Shown: piece by piece, positions 10,191-23,009 of the stretch | How the letters are laid out: the number at the start of each line of letters is the position of its first letter | Numbering within the stretch: position 1 is the stretch's first letter | Translations under genes and position numbers: made by a program | The notes under the pieces: generated by a model | Databases searched by the model: none | What the model saw: only the letters and a program-made list of their open reading frames with translations | Told to the model about the DNA's origin: nothing | Assembly: GCF_958298935.1 (NCBI RefSeq) | Contig: NC_084930.1 | Span: 29,796,001-29,860,000, forward strand | Length of the DNA: 64,000 nt | Direction of reading: 5' to 3' | Origin: Phragmites australis | Taxonomy: Eukaryota; Streptophyta; Magnoliopsida; Poales; Poaceae

Positions 10191-11533
10191 GTGCATGTAT
10201 GAGGCCAATGTCAGTTGTTGAGATTCCACACGAGGTTGAGTGATGTGTAGAGAGAAATGATATTTAGTATTTAACAGACAGACTATTAAACAACTTACTA
10301 CTGTCTAAACAATTATATAAGCTGTTATTGGCCATATGGATCTTACATACAACTTTTATAAATAATACATTATACGTGTTGTTTTTATTACTATCTAAAA
10401 AAACATAGATGAATCTTACAGACCACCGTTGTATCTTGACCACCACATACCCTGAGAGCAGCTTCGGCGCCATAACACTGGCCGGTTAGGCTAGACTGCT
10501 ACCAACAACTACACTAGGTATATTTTCTGTGAGGTCCAAACGTTAAATGCTACTGTCTCTATCCTGAACGATGCTACTTAGGGTTTGTTTAATTCTCCAA
10601 ATAAAGTTTTGTAAAGCTACATCATATAAACAGATTAGACAAAATCACATTTGTTAAAAAAATTGTTCAATTGGTTATATCTATTTAGATATATTGAACT
10701 GATATTGAGTTGATTTTCTGTTTAGCTGTTTAAATCTAAGATTATATAAACAAATATAAAAGTTAAAATTATGATTGATTGCTCGTATAAAAAAGATTTT
10801 ATGACACTGATAAATAAGTCTATATGTATGAGTGGATAAAAAGTATACATCTATCAAGCCAGACTACAGAATAAAGCTTAAATAAGCTAAACTCCTGAGC
10901 TAGGATAAAATCATATATTTACATCTATCGGATCAAACTAAAATAGTAGAAAAGAGCAAGTAAACATGTTTCTCCCAACATATTTCTCCCTAAAATTATA
11001 TATATCTACTGAACCACGCTAGAAATTCGAGCATCCAAACACAATGACACCGTCCAAAGTGTACTTGACAAGACGAAAAAAATCTTCCGGCACGCTGACC
11101 ACATGGATATTTTGCCAGCCAATGAGAGAATGCATGGGGAGGGGACGTGCGACACGTCCTGTGGGACCTTCCAGGTTATCTTGGTATGATGATCGTGTAA
11201 GTTCCCCATCCTAGTGCTAGCAGGAGTAGGAAGCCTGGCGTCTTCAGCAATGATGAACCACCTAGACCAAAATTGCATAATGCATACCATGGTAAGAATG
11301 GTGAAAACCGAAACAAAATCCATAGGATTATGACTTGGCAAGTTCTCAAGCGATATCCTGCTAAAATGATGCAGAATTGAAAATTTGAACAAACTTTACT
11401 TCTATGGAATTTGAGGTGTTATGCAGTAGAATTGAAAAAGGGAACAAAATATAGCAATAGGCAGGTTCTTCCTACTAGTAGGATCAACTATGGAATGCGA
11501 AGAGAAATACAAGCGTGGTTAGCACGAGCAGAA
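10191..11533. other. 3' flank of the GH5 gene, no independent gene
   Basis: AT-rich DNA. Between about 10570 and 10990 it looks like old TE sequence without clear ends. From 11006 to 11392 the minus strand holds an open stretch preceded by a plausible acceptor (TTTTAGCAG at about 11371). It could be an extra 3' exon or UTR exon of the GH5 gene, see that entry. Confidence 0.4.
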
Positions 11534-14500
11534 TTACTTACTGAATAAAAGGTATTTATTCTGAATATTCCACTCGAAGTCCCAATGCATCCTGTCATTT
11601 TTCAGTGTCCAATATGACCAACCAAAGGAGGCATTCTCATAAACATCCAACTGTGCTCTGCCGAACATCTGATATTCACTCTGAGATGCATTTTGCACGT
11701 CCCATTCATTAACCCATTCACCTGAACAATACAGGCAGATAGTCCCATATTCAGTACTAAAATCAAGATGAAACATAGGATAATGGAAAGAATCAAGCAT
11801 GCTTGAGAGAAGAATGGACATAAAATAGGGTCTTCCGACACAAATGTTTGAAGTAACTGCTATTCATCACATCTGAGAAAGAAACTATATGCAGAATGTG
11901 TACGACTAACAGGTCCCAACTCCCAACAATTAAAAAAACGGAGGAACCAACATCGAAAATAGAAAACTGGTATATGTGACCTCTCTATACTTTGAAAACT
12001 GGTATATGTGACCTCTCTATACTTTGTAAAAGGGTTGGCATTGTAGAAACATTATAGAACCGTAAGTAGGTAAACATACCGACGAAGACAAGAGGCCCAT
12101 TTGAGCTCTTCAGATATTGTAATTGTGGTGCTCTCATCTTGTAAATAAAGTCAATATTCTGAGTGGAAGTCATGCTGGCAAAGTTTGGATCGAACAAGTT
12201 GTAATAATGTAAATCAACTACAACATTTGAAATACCAACAGCAGCTTGAAAGAGTTCCATTGGGTCTGCATTCCCGATTCTTTGGCAGAAAATAACATAT
12301 GCAGTTGATGAATGGTTTCGTACAATTTGGTAGCCCCTCATATAGTAGGACACTAGAACATCTAAAGGAACTGTAGCTGCAGAAGGTTCATTCAGAAGCT
12401 CAATGCCCAAAAGGGAAGGATGGCCTCCATACCTGCAAACCATAAGTCCAAGAAAACTACGTATAACATTTCAAGGATAGAGTAGGATATCTAAGAACAT
12501 CAGAAAACTACTCCATGAGAGGAGATGCCATTGCTGACATATTTTGACGATAGAGAACCAGCCCAGGAGAAATGCAGATGACACCATTCCAATGGTTTAA
12601 GATGAAATGCTAGGCGAAAGAATACCTTGTACTCATGAAGTCAATAACTTCCAGTGTTTGCGTGATATATTCAGGTGAGGGCCAGTCCACAGAACCATCC
12701 CTGCTTGCACTATGTTCCATTCCATTTTGAGAACCAGGAGCAGCATGAAGGTCGATTATGCATTTCAAACCATAATATCTAATCCAACAGAAATAATTTC
12801 ATGTCACTAATCAAACCCTAATATTATAGCATTAGAAAAATCAGGGATCTCAAATACCGCAAAGAACAGTTTGGAAATAAGACATACTTTGCCCATGAGA
12901 ATGCTTGGTCCAGGGCTGCCAAAGATCCTCCAATAAAGGGAGAAGGTGGATAAGGATCTTGTGTTATCCACCATCCGACAGGAATTCTCACAGTATTAAT
13001 TCCATGTTGAGATAGGAAATCAAAGTCACCTGCTGTAATGAAACTTCTTCTGTGCTCCTTAAGAAGCAAAAGGAAGAATCAACGGATGTTATGCATAAGA
13101 CAAAAATGGATTGGTCCAGCAAAGTTCAAAAGAAAGTGAGGGCCCTCAGGCATACTTCTAAGACCATCTTCGCCTTCTCATAACCATAACCGTTGGCAAG
13201 CTGGTAGTCCCCATGCAAGTTATTGGCAACAATCACCAATTCAAATGTCGCTAAATTATTATCCCATCCTGGTTGGAATTGATAAGTGGAAATAAGCAGG
13301 TGATCGTTTGTTGCCTAAGTTAAAAGAAAATTGCAATGTCTTATTAATGGCACGGACTCATGCATGAAGGCAACTAAGGGACAATCACATATAACGCTTC
13401 AAAATTGTCCAAATGAAACTCAGGACTAAGCAATACTTGCACATAGCCTCCATTCAAAGGTTTGATATGAACCCTTCCATCATTCCTTTCGATGTAGAAA
13501 GTCTCACTCGACAGCGGTTCCTTTGCAGTTGCCAAGATCAGACCATCTTCACTGTCTGATGACAAAAATTGACCTCCAAGGCATCGAAGCTGAAACTCGT
13601 TTTCTGACACCCTCCAAAGCTGTTTAAAGAAAAAAACCAGTAAAGGCAATTAGAATACCAGAATGCACAAGCAAATAACAACATTGCACCATTTTGATGA
13701 GTTGCAGTTGCTTCAATACCAACCATACATGTGGACTGGCAAAAATATGCCAACATATGTAAAAAAAAATACACTGTTGACCCTACAAACATTTTGACCA
13801 CACAGCACAAATATATCGCCAATCCTTCACCTAAACTATTCAGCGTTCAATTAAACTTTGCAATGGTTCAACTCATCATGTCATAGATCCTAACATGAAA
13901 CCACAATGTCCATCAAATTAATCATAACGAAAACTCAAGAACAATGCATGATAACTGGGCAAAACAATTCAGGAAAGAAATATATCACATAACTGGACAA
14001 TTGTACCCAATGGAAGAGCGCGGAGTGAAATTAAGGGCTAGTCTATTATAACGTACTTAAGTCTTAGCATGAGAGGGCTAACTTAGCATTTCTGCACTAT
14101 TGTAAAGTCTAAACAAAACAGTAAGACCAATATGCTTCACATTTTTTTTAAAAAAAAACAGACTAGTATATTTGATATACTATCATAGCTGTAATTACAC
14201 AAAGCCTGATCCCCTTGTAAACCACAAGCCAACAGAATAAATTCCTCACCCTGAATGTCTCCCATGTTGAGGCCACATCACGGTCCACGGTCACATTTGA
14301 GCCACCCCCATTGGCCACACTAATATACTTATTCAATACAACTGAGCGGAGCTGCACCTGTGTCCCATCCTGCAAATGAGACCCCAGGATCAAAATCTTG
14401 CAAGCATTGCAGTTTTCCAAGAACCCACAGCGAATAACTAAGAGCAATCCACCTACAAGCATGTCACCATTGGGAATCCCATCAAAAAGTGATGGCTTAA

Positions 14501-15480
14501 TCCACCCTTCAACCACCAGCCATCCTCCCAAGTTAACACCCTTAACCTTGGACAGCCCATCCACTGCAGAAGAATTGAGGATGTTCAAAAGGTGGTATAG
14601 TGGCATTTCATACTATCTTATGCTGTTGGGGGAACTTTTACGGACAACACCATACAAACTAAGACTTTGGAAGCTGAGCTACCATTTTTTTATATGAGAA
14701 AATCATTCATGCTCTAATCAGATTCATGGAATTTACTATTTGAGCTCCCCACATTGTATCTATAAATTTGAATTTACCACTGGTACTACAAAGGTATAGT
14801 TAACACATAATTAAGTCAAGATATATGGACAATGTGTATAAGCAGCTGAATCAAATTGTACATTTGATAAATGGTATCTGCAGAGCCTGCTAAGACTTAC
14901 GAAATGCATGTAAATACAGTATAATTTCCTCAAATCATCAATGCCCGTGCAGGTAACATGTGCATGAATGGCATAATGGTATAATGGGTCACTTGTATTT
15001 TGCGCCACTGAACATGAACTAATTCAACACCGATTAGCAATTGTGCCAAGAGGGATAATTCTGAAACCAACTTCTCACAAGTTGGCAAGATAGCTGAAGT
15101 GGCCCAAAAATTTAAGGAGGAATTACAATCAATATATTAACTTAGACTTACTTCCCCGATAACTAATTACTGCCTTCCCTCTGAATTTGCATCTCAACAC
15201 TAACCACAGAAGCTTGCCCCCCAAAAAGCCATCAAAAGCGCACGACCAACTGATCAAGACACCTCACCTGAACAGTGGCAGGAAGAGAAAAGCACCCAAG
15301 AAAGCAGTACTAAGCTAAAGCCAAGAAGACCACCCATGCCGGAGCCCTACCACAACCCGCGGGACCAAAGCCACTGGGGAGGACGAGGATATTAAGGCGG
15401 CGGGTCCGGATGCCTTCCTTGTCTCGGAGTTTATCCCAAGGCGACCGCGCGAAGTCCGCACTGGCGCTGCCGGTCGCCAT
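11534..15480 (-). CDS. GH5 beta-glucosidase / glucan 1,3-beta-glucosidase-like protein with fascin-like domain, 520 aa
   Basis: A plant glycoside hydrolase family 5 enzyme of the rice GH5BG type, predicted to hydrolyse beta-glucosidic bonds in cell-wall glucans or glucosides. Nine exons join in frame: 15351-15480, 14457-14563, 14250-14369, 13437-13619, 13156-13314, 12888-13057, 12626-12778, 12080-12432, 11534-11721; every junction is GT-AG. The GH5 N-terminal signature VNLGGWLVVEGWIKPSLFDG is followed by a fascin-like beta-trefoil insert (~residues 80-220). The catalytic barrel then carries NTVRIPVGWWI, DLHAAPGSQNG, the acid/base Glu356 in LLNEP, and the nucleophile Glu460 in FVGEW. Exon 1 is the least certain: it fits by phase and donor only and encodes no obvious signal peptide. 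The last exon ends in TAA right after FSK, but TTCA/GTAAGT there is also a strong donor, so the true C-terminus may lie in a further exon near 11370. The gene is divergent from cyclin-T. Confidence 0.88.
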
Positions 15481-16308
15481 TAGCAATTAAGGAATGGAAC
15501 TGAGGGGGGCTAGCTGTGCCTGGTTTGGTTGCTTACCGCGGCGGGATTCCGTGGAAGGGATCCACGAAAAAGAAAGGCTTTGGGCGATTTTTTAGTCGCG
15601 GGTCGCGGCCGGCGGACGGAGGGAGGAGCGTGGCGGTGGAGGTGGGGGCGGGGTGGGCTACTGGGGTCTGGGGAGGGAGATGCTCCTCGCCTCCTCGGAG
15701 ATTTTTTATATACTTTTAATATTTATAAAATATATTTATTTCAAAATATTGCATATTTAAACTACGTGTGATGCTCCTCGAACACGACGTGTGATGCCAA
15801 CAAGTTGGGTCGAAGGCCGAGCTCGCTCATCTTGGGGAATTTCTTATTTTATATTTTGAAAATTAATTTTTTTAAATAGCTATTTTTATTTTTTTAATTT
15901 TCGAAATATTAAAAATAAAAGCTTTTCTGTTGGGTCGGCATGATGGGTGAGGTGGGCCAACAGTTGAGTTCGGGCGTAACATAAGGGCCTGCAGGCCCGA
16001 TAGGTATGGGCTTTTGCTCAGAAGCTGTTTCGGTCCGATTTGGAACGGTCCAAGTCCGCAAGTCCGACCAAACCATACCAAGCCAGCTAGGGTTCCGCCC
16101 CCACTCGGCCTCGCCTCGCACGCAGGCTCGCAGTCCCCGATCCCCCCCCCCCCCCCGCGCCGCCGCCTCCGTCGCCTCCCCCTCCCGCCGCGGCCGCCCG
16201 CCGTCTCCGCCGCGCCCCTCCGGCGGCGCTTATCCGGGATCATCGCTGCCCTACCCTGCCGCGCGCACCAGCGGCGCCCCTGCGCGAGGATTCGTCTCGG
16301 CTTCTCAG
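15481..16308. promoter_or_regulatory. Divergent promoter region between GH5 and cyclin-T, with cyclin-T 5' UTR exon
   Basis: About 830 bp separates the GH5 start codon from the first cyclin-T donor site (CTTCTCAG/GTTCCG at 16308/16309). 15700-15920 is very AT-rich. 16080-16300 is GC- and CT-rich with a C-run at about 16141-16157 and reads like a grass 5' UTR. Open frames in both strands here (for example 15872-16378 on the minus strand) are proline/arginine-rich composition artefacts. No TATA box is evident on the cyclin-T side, so the transcription start is not fixed. Confidence 0.5.
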
Positions 16309-17616
16309 GTTCCGATCCCGATCCGATTCCACTTATCCGATTTGTTTCTGCGGTTCTGGGTTGCATGATTAGACTCACTGGTTGGGAGATCGGGTGCTGC
16401 GGACAGCAATTCTTGGTTATGTTGCCTGTTTTAGTTGGACAGGAGTAATCTAGGGTTCCTAGGTTCTGGAGTCTGATTTTGCTGCCCTTGAACTAAGATG
16501 GACTTAATCTCGCAACCGTTAGCTGATTTTGCGTTAAAAATGTGTTTTTTCCATGGTTCGAGGCTTGGCAATAAAGATGGACTTAAGCACATGTCTTGTA
16601 GTTCTGAGTTTTGGGAGATTTTGTATAATGCACGATTTAGTTGTGGCTACTGCATTGCTCATGGATTCTTGGTGAATCGGGTTTTGCTTTGGCGCAGCTC
16701 GAACCAATTCACTTGATTTAGGTCAAACAAGTAGCTAACAGGAACAACAACTTTGTGGGTGTTACTTGTTTATTACTGCAGGGAGCTTCAACTCTCAACT
16801 TTCCATAAGAGCCATATGCATGACCCAAATACTAACTTGTAAGGTGAACTGCCCTTCATGTATGGGTGTGCAAGTTATCCAGTGAATGAAGAGTATGCGT
16901 TATTGTTAATAGGATATCTTTTGTTTATGTGACCATTGCCCATCTGTAACAATTTTTTGAATCATTTGATCTCCTCGAACAACAGAAATCCAAAGTGAAA
17001 TTATTGGACTCTAGTAAGCTTTGTAGTTGGACAGGGGTATCCTATGTTTTTGTAGAATTTATCATCCTTGGAGTTGAAATGGCTGCTCCTGAAATCGTCT
17101 TAAGCTCACAATTATGGCCTAGGCTTCAGATTAATGTGTGACTTTTTTGGGTAGTTGTATGTTGGAATCTTCTTTAGGAACTTTTGATGTTCACATTAAT
17201 CACTGAGTTTTGAGAGATGTTCGCAAATCATTTTTAAAATGTAATATTTGCGGGTATTGCATTCACGTATTGTGGCTTGCGGGGTTGTTCAGTTGTTGCT
17301 TGAATGTATGCACTTGTTTTAGGTGAAGTGGGTGCCCACAACAGGGCAATCTTGTGAATATTTTCTGGTCAGTCCTGTTGTTAGCTTGACAATGCCATGA
17401 TCTTACTTTTCAGTAGGAGCTATCCATCCACTTAAACTACATGATCTCGGGTACTGTAGTTTAGAGGTACACCCGTGACAACACCCCCCACCCCACCCCC
17501 CCAAAGAACACCTTGAGTAAGTAACTAATAACAACTTGTAAGCTGGTCTTAACTGTAGTTTCATGAAGGATATGCATGTTGTTGTGCAATTAATGAAGAA
17601 GATTCAATGCGAATAG

Positions 17617-17941
17617 AGGTGAATTTCAGAGAACTACACTTCTGTTCTCAAAATTATCACAAAACTACATCTTTTGAAACCCTTATCACAAAACTGCATG
17701 TATTATTAAAAAAACTAAACATTATAGCAGCTACTGGCAACCGGGATCCACATGTCATGCCCATGCGGCTTTTCTGACTTAAGGGTGGCTGGCATGTGGG
17801 CCTGACTTGTCAGCTCATGCCAACATATGTAGTTTCCTAATAATAAGTGCAAAGTATGTGTTGTTTTGCGATAAGGACTTCAAAAGCTGTAGTTTTCCGA
17901 TAATTTTGAGCACAAAAGTATAGTTCTCTGATATTTGCTCG
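17617..17941. mobile_element. Mutator-like MITE in the cyclin-T 5' UTR intron
   Basis: The two ends form long inverted arms: the left arm contains TCAGAGAACTACACTT and CAAAATTATC, and the reverse complement of the right arm contains TCAGAGAACTATACTT and CAAAATTATC. The flanks are TGCGAATAG (17608-17616) and TGCGAATAA (17942-17950), a 9-bp duplication with one mismatch as for Mutator-type elements. The arms make a roughly 80-bp imperfect stem in the pre-mRNA. Confidence 0.7.
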
Positions 17942-18323
17942 TGCGAATAAGAAGACCCATTAGTTTTCTACTATTACCCTAGTTTCACAAGATTGTTGAA
18001 GCCCTGGACTTCTATGAATCACTGGCAATTCATAGGAGATTCATAGACATATGTCTTTTTCCCCTTATTGTTTATGCTCGAGCAGCTTTGCTCATCCTTC
18101 GGATGCCAACTATCTTATCATGTCCCACAGGTTTAGTTTTGATATAACTCAGGTAGTCCACATGCCTTTTTAACATATTGTTGGGGCGCATGCTCTTTTT
18201 AATTTTTGAGCTCTTTACCACTTCTTCTGCTCTAACCATTTCACATAGTAGCTTTTAAATTTGCAAGAAGTAACACCATATGTCTCACTTCAGGTTGCTG
18301 AGAAGAGAAGTGGCACATCCTAC

Positions 18324-21300
18324 ATGGATGTCATGCAGACAAGTGACTCTTCACATCATGGAATTGTAGAAAACAGCCCATATAGAATTCCATATGATAG
18401 ACATGCTGAAGGTGGCCAACTTGGTAATTCATGGTATTTTAGTAGAAAAGAAATAGAGGAGAATTCCCTGTCAAGGAGAGATGGCATTGATCTGAAGAAA
18501 GAGTCTTATCTTCGCAAGTCATACTGCACTTTTCTGCAGGATTTAGGGATGAGGCTTAAAGTGTAAGAATATATTCTACCACAAATATTTTATCATTACT
18601 TGTATTCCTGAAAATATAACACCCATCTCATCTGTACTATTTTTTAACTCTTATTCTTTTCTAGTTTGCTTGTATGACCTGTTATTTCACTGCAACTTAG
18701 TTTCTTCCTAATAAGCTTTTGTTCCTGTCTCATTTCTCCTGTTAAGAACTTCTCAAATGATTTTATGACTGTTGCTGTGCTCACTGTATTTTACAAATAT
18801 GAGGAAAAATCAAGTGCACATCTGCAGTATGAATGATAATCACATGGCAGTTACATGTAGATGATTTTTTTTTTGTATTCTAGGGTACTGCTATGGACTG
18901 AATTTTGGGGAAGGGTAGCTAGGGGTGTGGATTGGAGATAGGTTAGATTGGTAGGGGGCAGTAAGAAAACAGGAAGAAGAAGCAGACAGAAAGAGGGAGA
19001 TAGAATTCTGGTTTACTCAGCAATAGCCGGCCCCTTATATAGTTGGGCTGCTAACAATCAATAAAACTAAAGAAAAACGATAAGATATAATCCTAATAAA
19101 AGGTAACTTATCTCAACTATAAAGAAAATACGGATAAGAGGATCCATCATGTCTGATCCTGAATTGGCTAAAGATGATGCTGGGATTGTCGCCTTCCTAT
19201 GTGCCTTGCATGGTCCACCACAACAAGTACATTACGTCTCCTAGGCCGTGCCCTTTATAAATAGACACAACATTTGGTGGGAAGATTAAATGAGAGTAAT
19301 AGCTAAAACATATACTATCGAGAATTTTTGTTAGAATATTAGGGTGGTCACATAATTTTCCATATATTACAAGATCTATGTCCCTAGTGTTTGAGGAGGC
19401 ACAGCAGGTAAAGATTTGAGGATACATAAAATGGATTTCTAGAGGTAGGTAGCCAAGCATTCAGAGAAGTAGACTACTCAAGTGGCGATTTAATCATTTG
19501 TGCTTCCATTGCATAGAATGGGCTTGTCTGGTTTCTCCTGGTATTTCAGTAAATCATACTGAATACTAGTTCTTATTTAATCATGTCACATGTCCTTTTT
19601 TAGGTAGTTTATAAATCTGGCTATTGAACTATCCAATTTATTCATTTGTTCAGATTCATTTTTATCCACAATCATGCCTTGTGAGCTTTGTGTCTAGGCT
19701 TAGTTTTCCGTACCAGGTTCTAGTGATCATTTGGTGCTAAATAGATTTGATATGTTGATGCTTAATGTAACCTCTCAATTATCAAGCCATAGTTCTTTCT
19801 GTTTGCTTGATAGATGTGCTAGTACACACCTGTTCACCCTCTTTTGTGTTTGGAAAGTTGCTACTTAAGTACATATGAAGTTGAGCACATCAGTTTTGTT
19901 CTTGTTCCTTTTTTCTAATAAGTGACTTGATGATGCTTCACAAACACAAGATTGTAAGAAATTACCTATATAAGTTGAGGCAGTGATTTTGCTCCTTTAA
20001 TTGGTTACATTATGGTGAATAGTACTTTTCAGGCATGCAACTTAAGGCAATACCATCATTTTTTAGGTAGGACAGAATAACTGCTTTGTGAGATAAGCCA
20101 GCAAACATCCCTTTATGTTGTTGCATGGATTATGCTCTCTTGTTCCACTTGATACCTGTATATATTACCTTTTCTTTCTGATAACAAATAGCTTTATCAT
20201 GTAGGCCTCAAGTTACAATTGCTACAGCTATAGTGTTCTGTCATCGTTTTTTCCTTCGGCAGTCACATGCAAAAAATGACAGGCGGGTAAGTCTGATTGA
20301 AAATGTGTATGCGCTTGCAGATATTTGCAGGACCTTTTGACCTCTTTGTGTCCTTGCCATGATTGTAAAGTGGTAGTTATGTCAAACAAAGCATTTTTTC
20401 CTTTTACCTGCAATCACTTTGTGTACATGAGTACATGGTAGTGAGTGCTATCTTAGCAGGTGGTAAGTCATCAATGCTTGTTGTTCTATTACCACTCATA
20501 TCTTTACGTACTATAAAAGATGGAGTTAGTGGTGATGATGGTGGTAGGTTATACAACATTCATCTTCGGGGATTTTCTGTGGATTGATCTTTGTGTGCAT
20601 ATTCATGTAGGATCCCCTGTGGAGAATAGGATTTTCAGCACACAGCTGTATCATGTGGCTTATGATATGAATTTCTTGATTTATTATAATTACCTGTGCA
20701 TGATGAATAGGACAGAGAGCAGTGTTTAGAGTATATTGTCTTTTTGAGATCAGTTGCAATGCACGGGCACCTTGCTAGTGTTTTATTATGTTACAAAAAT
20801 TCGTTTCTGATATGCATCGTAAAATAAAGTTGGTTGACAATATATCTTTTTCTTTGTAGCATACACCATTCATCACACTGCTTCATAATTGTTACTTGCT
20901 AGGAGTGTTTCTCATGAACTGCTAATTAAAAGTTATAATTTCATGCAGACAATTGCAACAGTTTGTATGTTCTTGGCGGGAAAAGTTGAAGAAACCCCCA
21001 GACCTCTGAAGGATGTCATACTCCTTTCCTATGAGATCATCCACAAAAAAGATCCTGCTGCAGTTCAGCGAATTAAGCAGAAGGTGAGATATTTGAATTT
21101 GATGAGAGCATACATCTTGATATTCATGTTCTAGGCAATCCTTTTTCTTTTCAGTTGACAGTGATATAACTGTTTTCCCCCCTGCTATGATCTTCTGAAG
21201 CCATTTTTCGTTTGCATGCCCCTCCTTTTGGGGTGGGACTGCTCTATTCAATGCAATTTTATTTCCTTATTACTGTGACATAGAAGAATGGTAATTGAGG

Positions 21301-23009
21301 CTGTTTGTATTTTGTTTTGTTTTGTTTTGTTCAGGAAGTATATGAACAACAGAAGGAACTTATTTTACTTGGGGAGCGTGTTGTTCTTGTGACACTTGGT
21401 TTTGACTTGAACGTGCACCATCCCTACAAGCCCTTGGTTGAAGCAATAAAGAAATTCAAGGTTGCTCAAAATGCGCTTGCTCAAGTTGCCTGGAATTTTG
21501 TCAACGATGGGTATGCTAAAATTACTCTTCTTGTTACAAATAGTAATCCCCAAATATGCCTATTTACTACGCCTTAAAAGGGGTGTACAGGCTCCGCACT
21601 TCACTTTGCCTGCAATTTAAGCCCCACCATATTGCGGCTGGAGCAATCTTCCTGGCTGCGAAGTTTCTCAAAGTCAAGCTTCCATCAGATGGCGAGAAGG
21701 TCTGGTGGCAAGAGTTTGATGTAACCCCGCGGCAGTTGGAAGGTTGGTCTCTAGATGCAAAGTTAGCAGGGCATGCCTACTGCACTACTGTGATATTCAT
21801 TTTCCATAGGGGTTCGCATTTTGCAACATCGCCAGTATCAGTTGTTACCACTGGTTAGCTATCTAGGATCTCATGGAAATTGGACAACCGGATATTATTG
21901 GTTTGCTCAAAATGATTGTGGAACTAGGTTAGGTCAAAGACACATAATTTCAGGATCTGCGCACATGGGAATCTATTGACTTTTTGAGTAGACATTCTGG
22001 AATGCACAAGGGTATGCCATGTACAGGAACATACTGGAGTGGACTTGTACTGGGTTGGCCACTACTTATATGGACTAGAAATATTTTGGTTGGCGATAGC
22101 TTTTAGTACAACTGTTTTGTTAAGTTAAACCTTGTCACTTCTCCAGTTTTGTTATATCTGTTTGCTACCATCAATGGCCTTTTTGGTCCTTTCTTTTCTT
22201 CTAATGTCATTTTGATGCTCTTTTATTGTCCATTCTTCTCTTCTATTGTTACTTTTTATGCTCATAATGTCAAGGATGCATGCTGACACTATGTTTTTGT
22301 GATTACTCTTTCAGAGGTTAGCAACCAAATGTTGGAGCTCTATGAGCAAAACCGTGTTGCACCACCACCATCGCAAGGGAATGATACCGAAGGGAGTTCT
22401 GCTAGTGTTGCTAATCAACGTGCTCCTGGGAAAGCTCCAGGAACAGCTGACGAACCTCCTACCCATGAAAATCATCAAGGATCCAGGCAGTCGAGCCAGC
22501 AAAACGTGTCAGGCCACCATGGCTATGACCATCCTCATCCTGAGAAGCAAAACTCAAAACAGAGGATACCTCAGAATGAAGCAAGGGATGGCAATAGCAA
22601 TGAAGGCCCCAATATGTCATCCTCAATGATGGACGCAATGAAGAAGATAGACAGGGATAAGGTGAAAGCGGCCCTGGAGAAGCGGAGGAAATCTAAAGGT
22701 GATGTTTCTAGAAAGGTTGACGTCATCGATGATGATGATCTCATTGAGAGGGAGCTGGAACATGGTGTGGAGTTGGCTGCGGAGGATGAGAAGACCAAGC
22801 AGGATAGAAGGCAGAGTTGGCCCCATCCAGCACACCGGGAGGATCAGCAGAACGCTGCTCGCATGGCAGAGAATTCCGAAGAGGGTGAGCTGTCCATGGA
22901 CAGCCAAGAATACCGTTCTCCAGAGCTCGACAACTGGAAGAGAAAGGACGTCCATGAGCACCGGAACTATGATCGTGGTGAAAGGGACGTTAAAAGGCTA
23001 AGGTCATGA
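18324..23009 (+). CDS. CYCT1: Cyclin-T (CDKC/P-TEFb cyclin), 492 aa
   Basis: Regulatory cyclin of the CDK9-like kinase CDKC, which phosphorylates the RNA polymerase II C-terminal domain and promotes elongation in the nucleus. Coding exons are 18324-18562, 20205-20286, 20949-21083, 21335-21510, 21591-21742 and 22315-23009, all GT-AG and joined in frame. The ATG is preceded by an acceptor at 18293 (UTR intron 16309-18293). Cyclin box 1 (~40-145) contains [35 protein letters not shown] and [18 protein letters not shown]. Cyclin box 2 (~150-262) contains [17 protein letters not shown]. The tail is hydrophilic with a charged segment ([18 protein letters not shown]), an acidic [12 protein letters not shown] run and a C-terminus rich in Arg/Lys/Asp. 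Length and layout match the rice cyclin-T1-3/1-4 group. Transcription is divergent from the GH5 gene. The paralogue number cannot be decided here. Confidence 0.95.
18563..20204 (+). other. Large first coding intron of cyclin-T with TE-like patch
   Basis: A 1642-bp intron (GTAAGA...GTAG). From about 18880 to 19490 its composition changes: a purine-rich start, a TATATAG-containing stretch at about 19036 and GC-richer text, suggesting an old LTR or other TE fragment. I could not find matching ends or a target duplication. The rest is ordinary T-rich intron. Confidence 0.35.

Noticed and set aside
15872..16448. Several Pro/Arg/Gly-rich frames on both strands
   Set aside because: They overlap the GC-rich cyclin-T leader; no homology and no consistent start.
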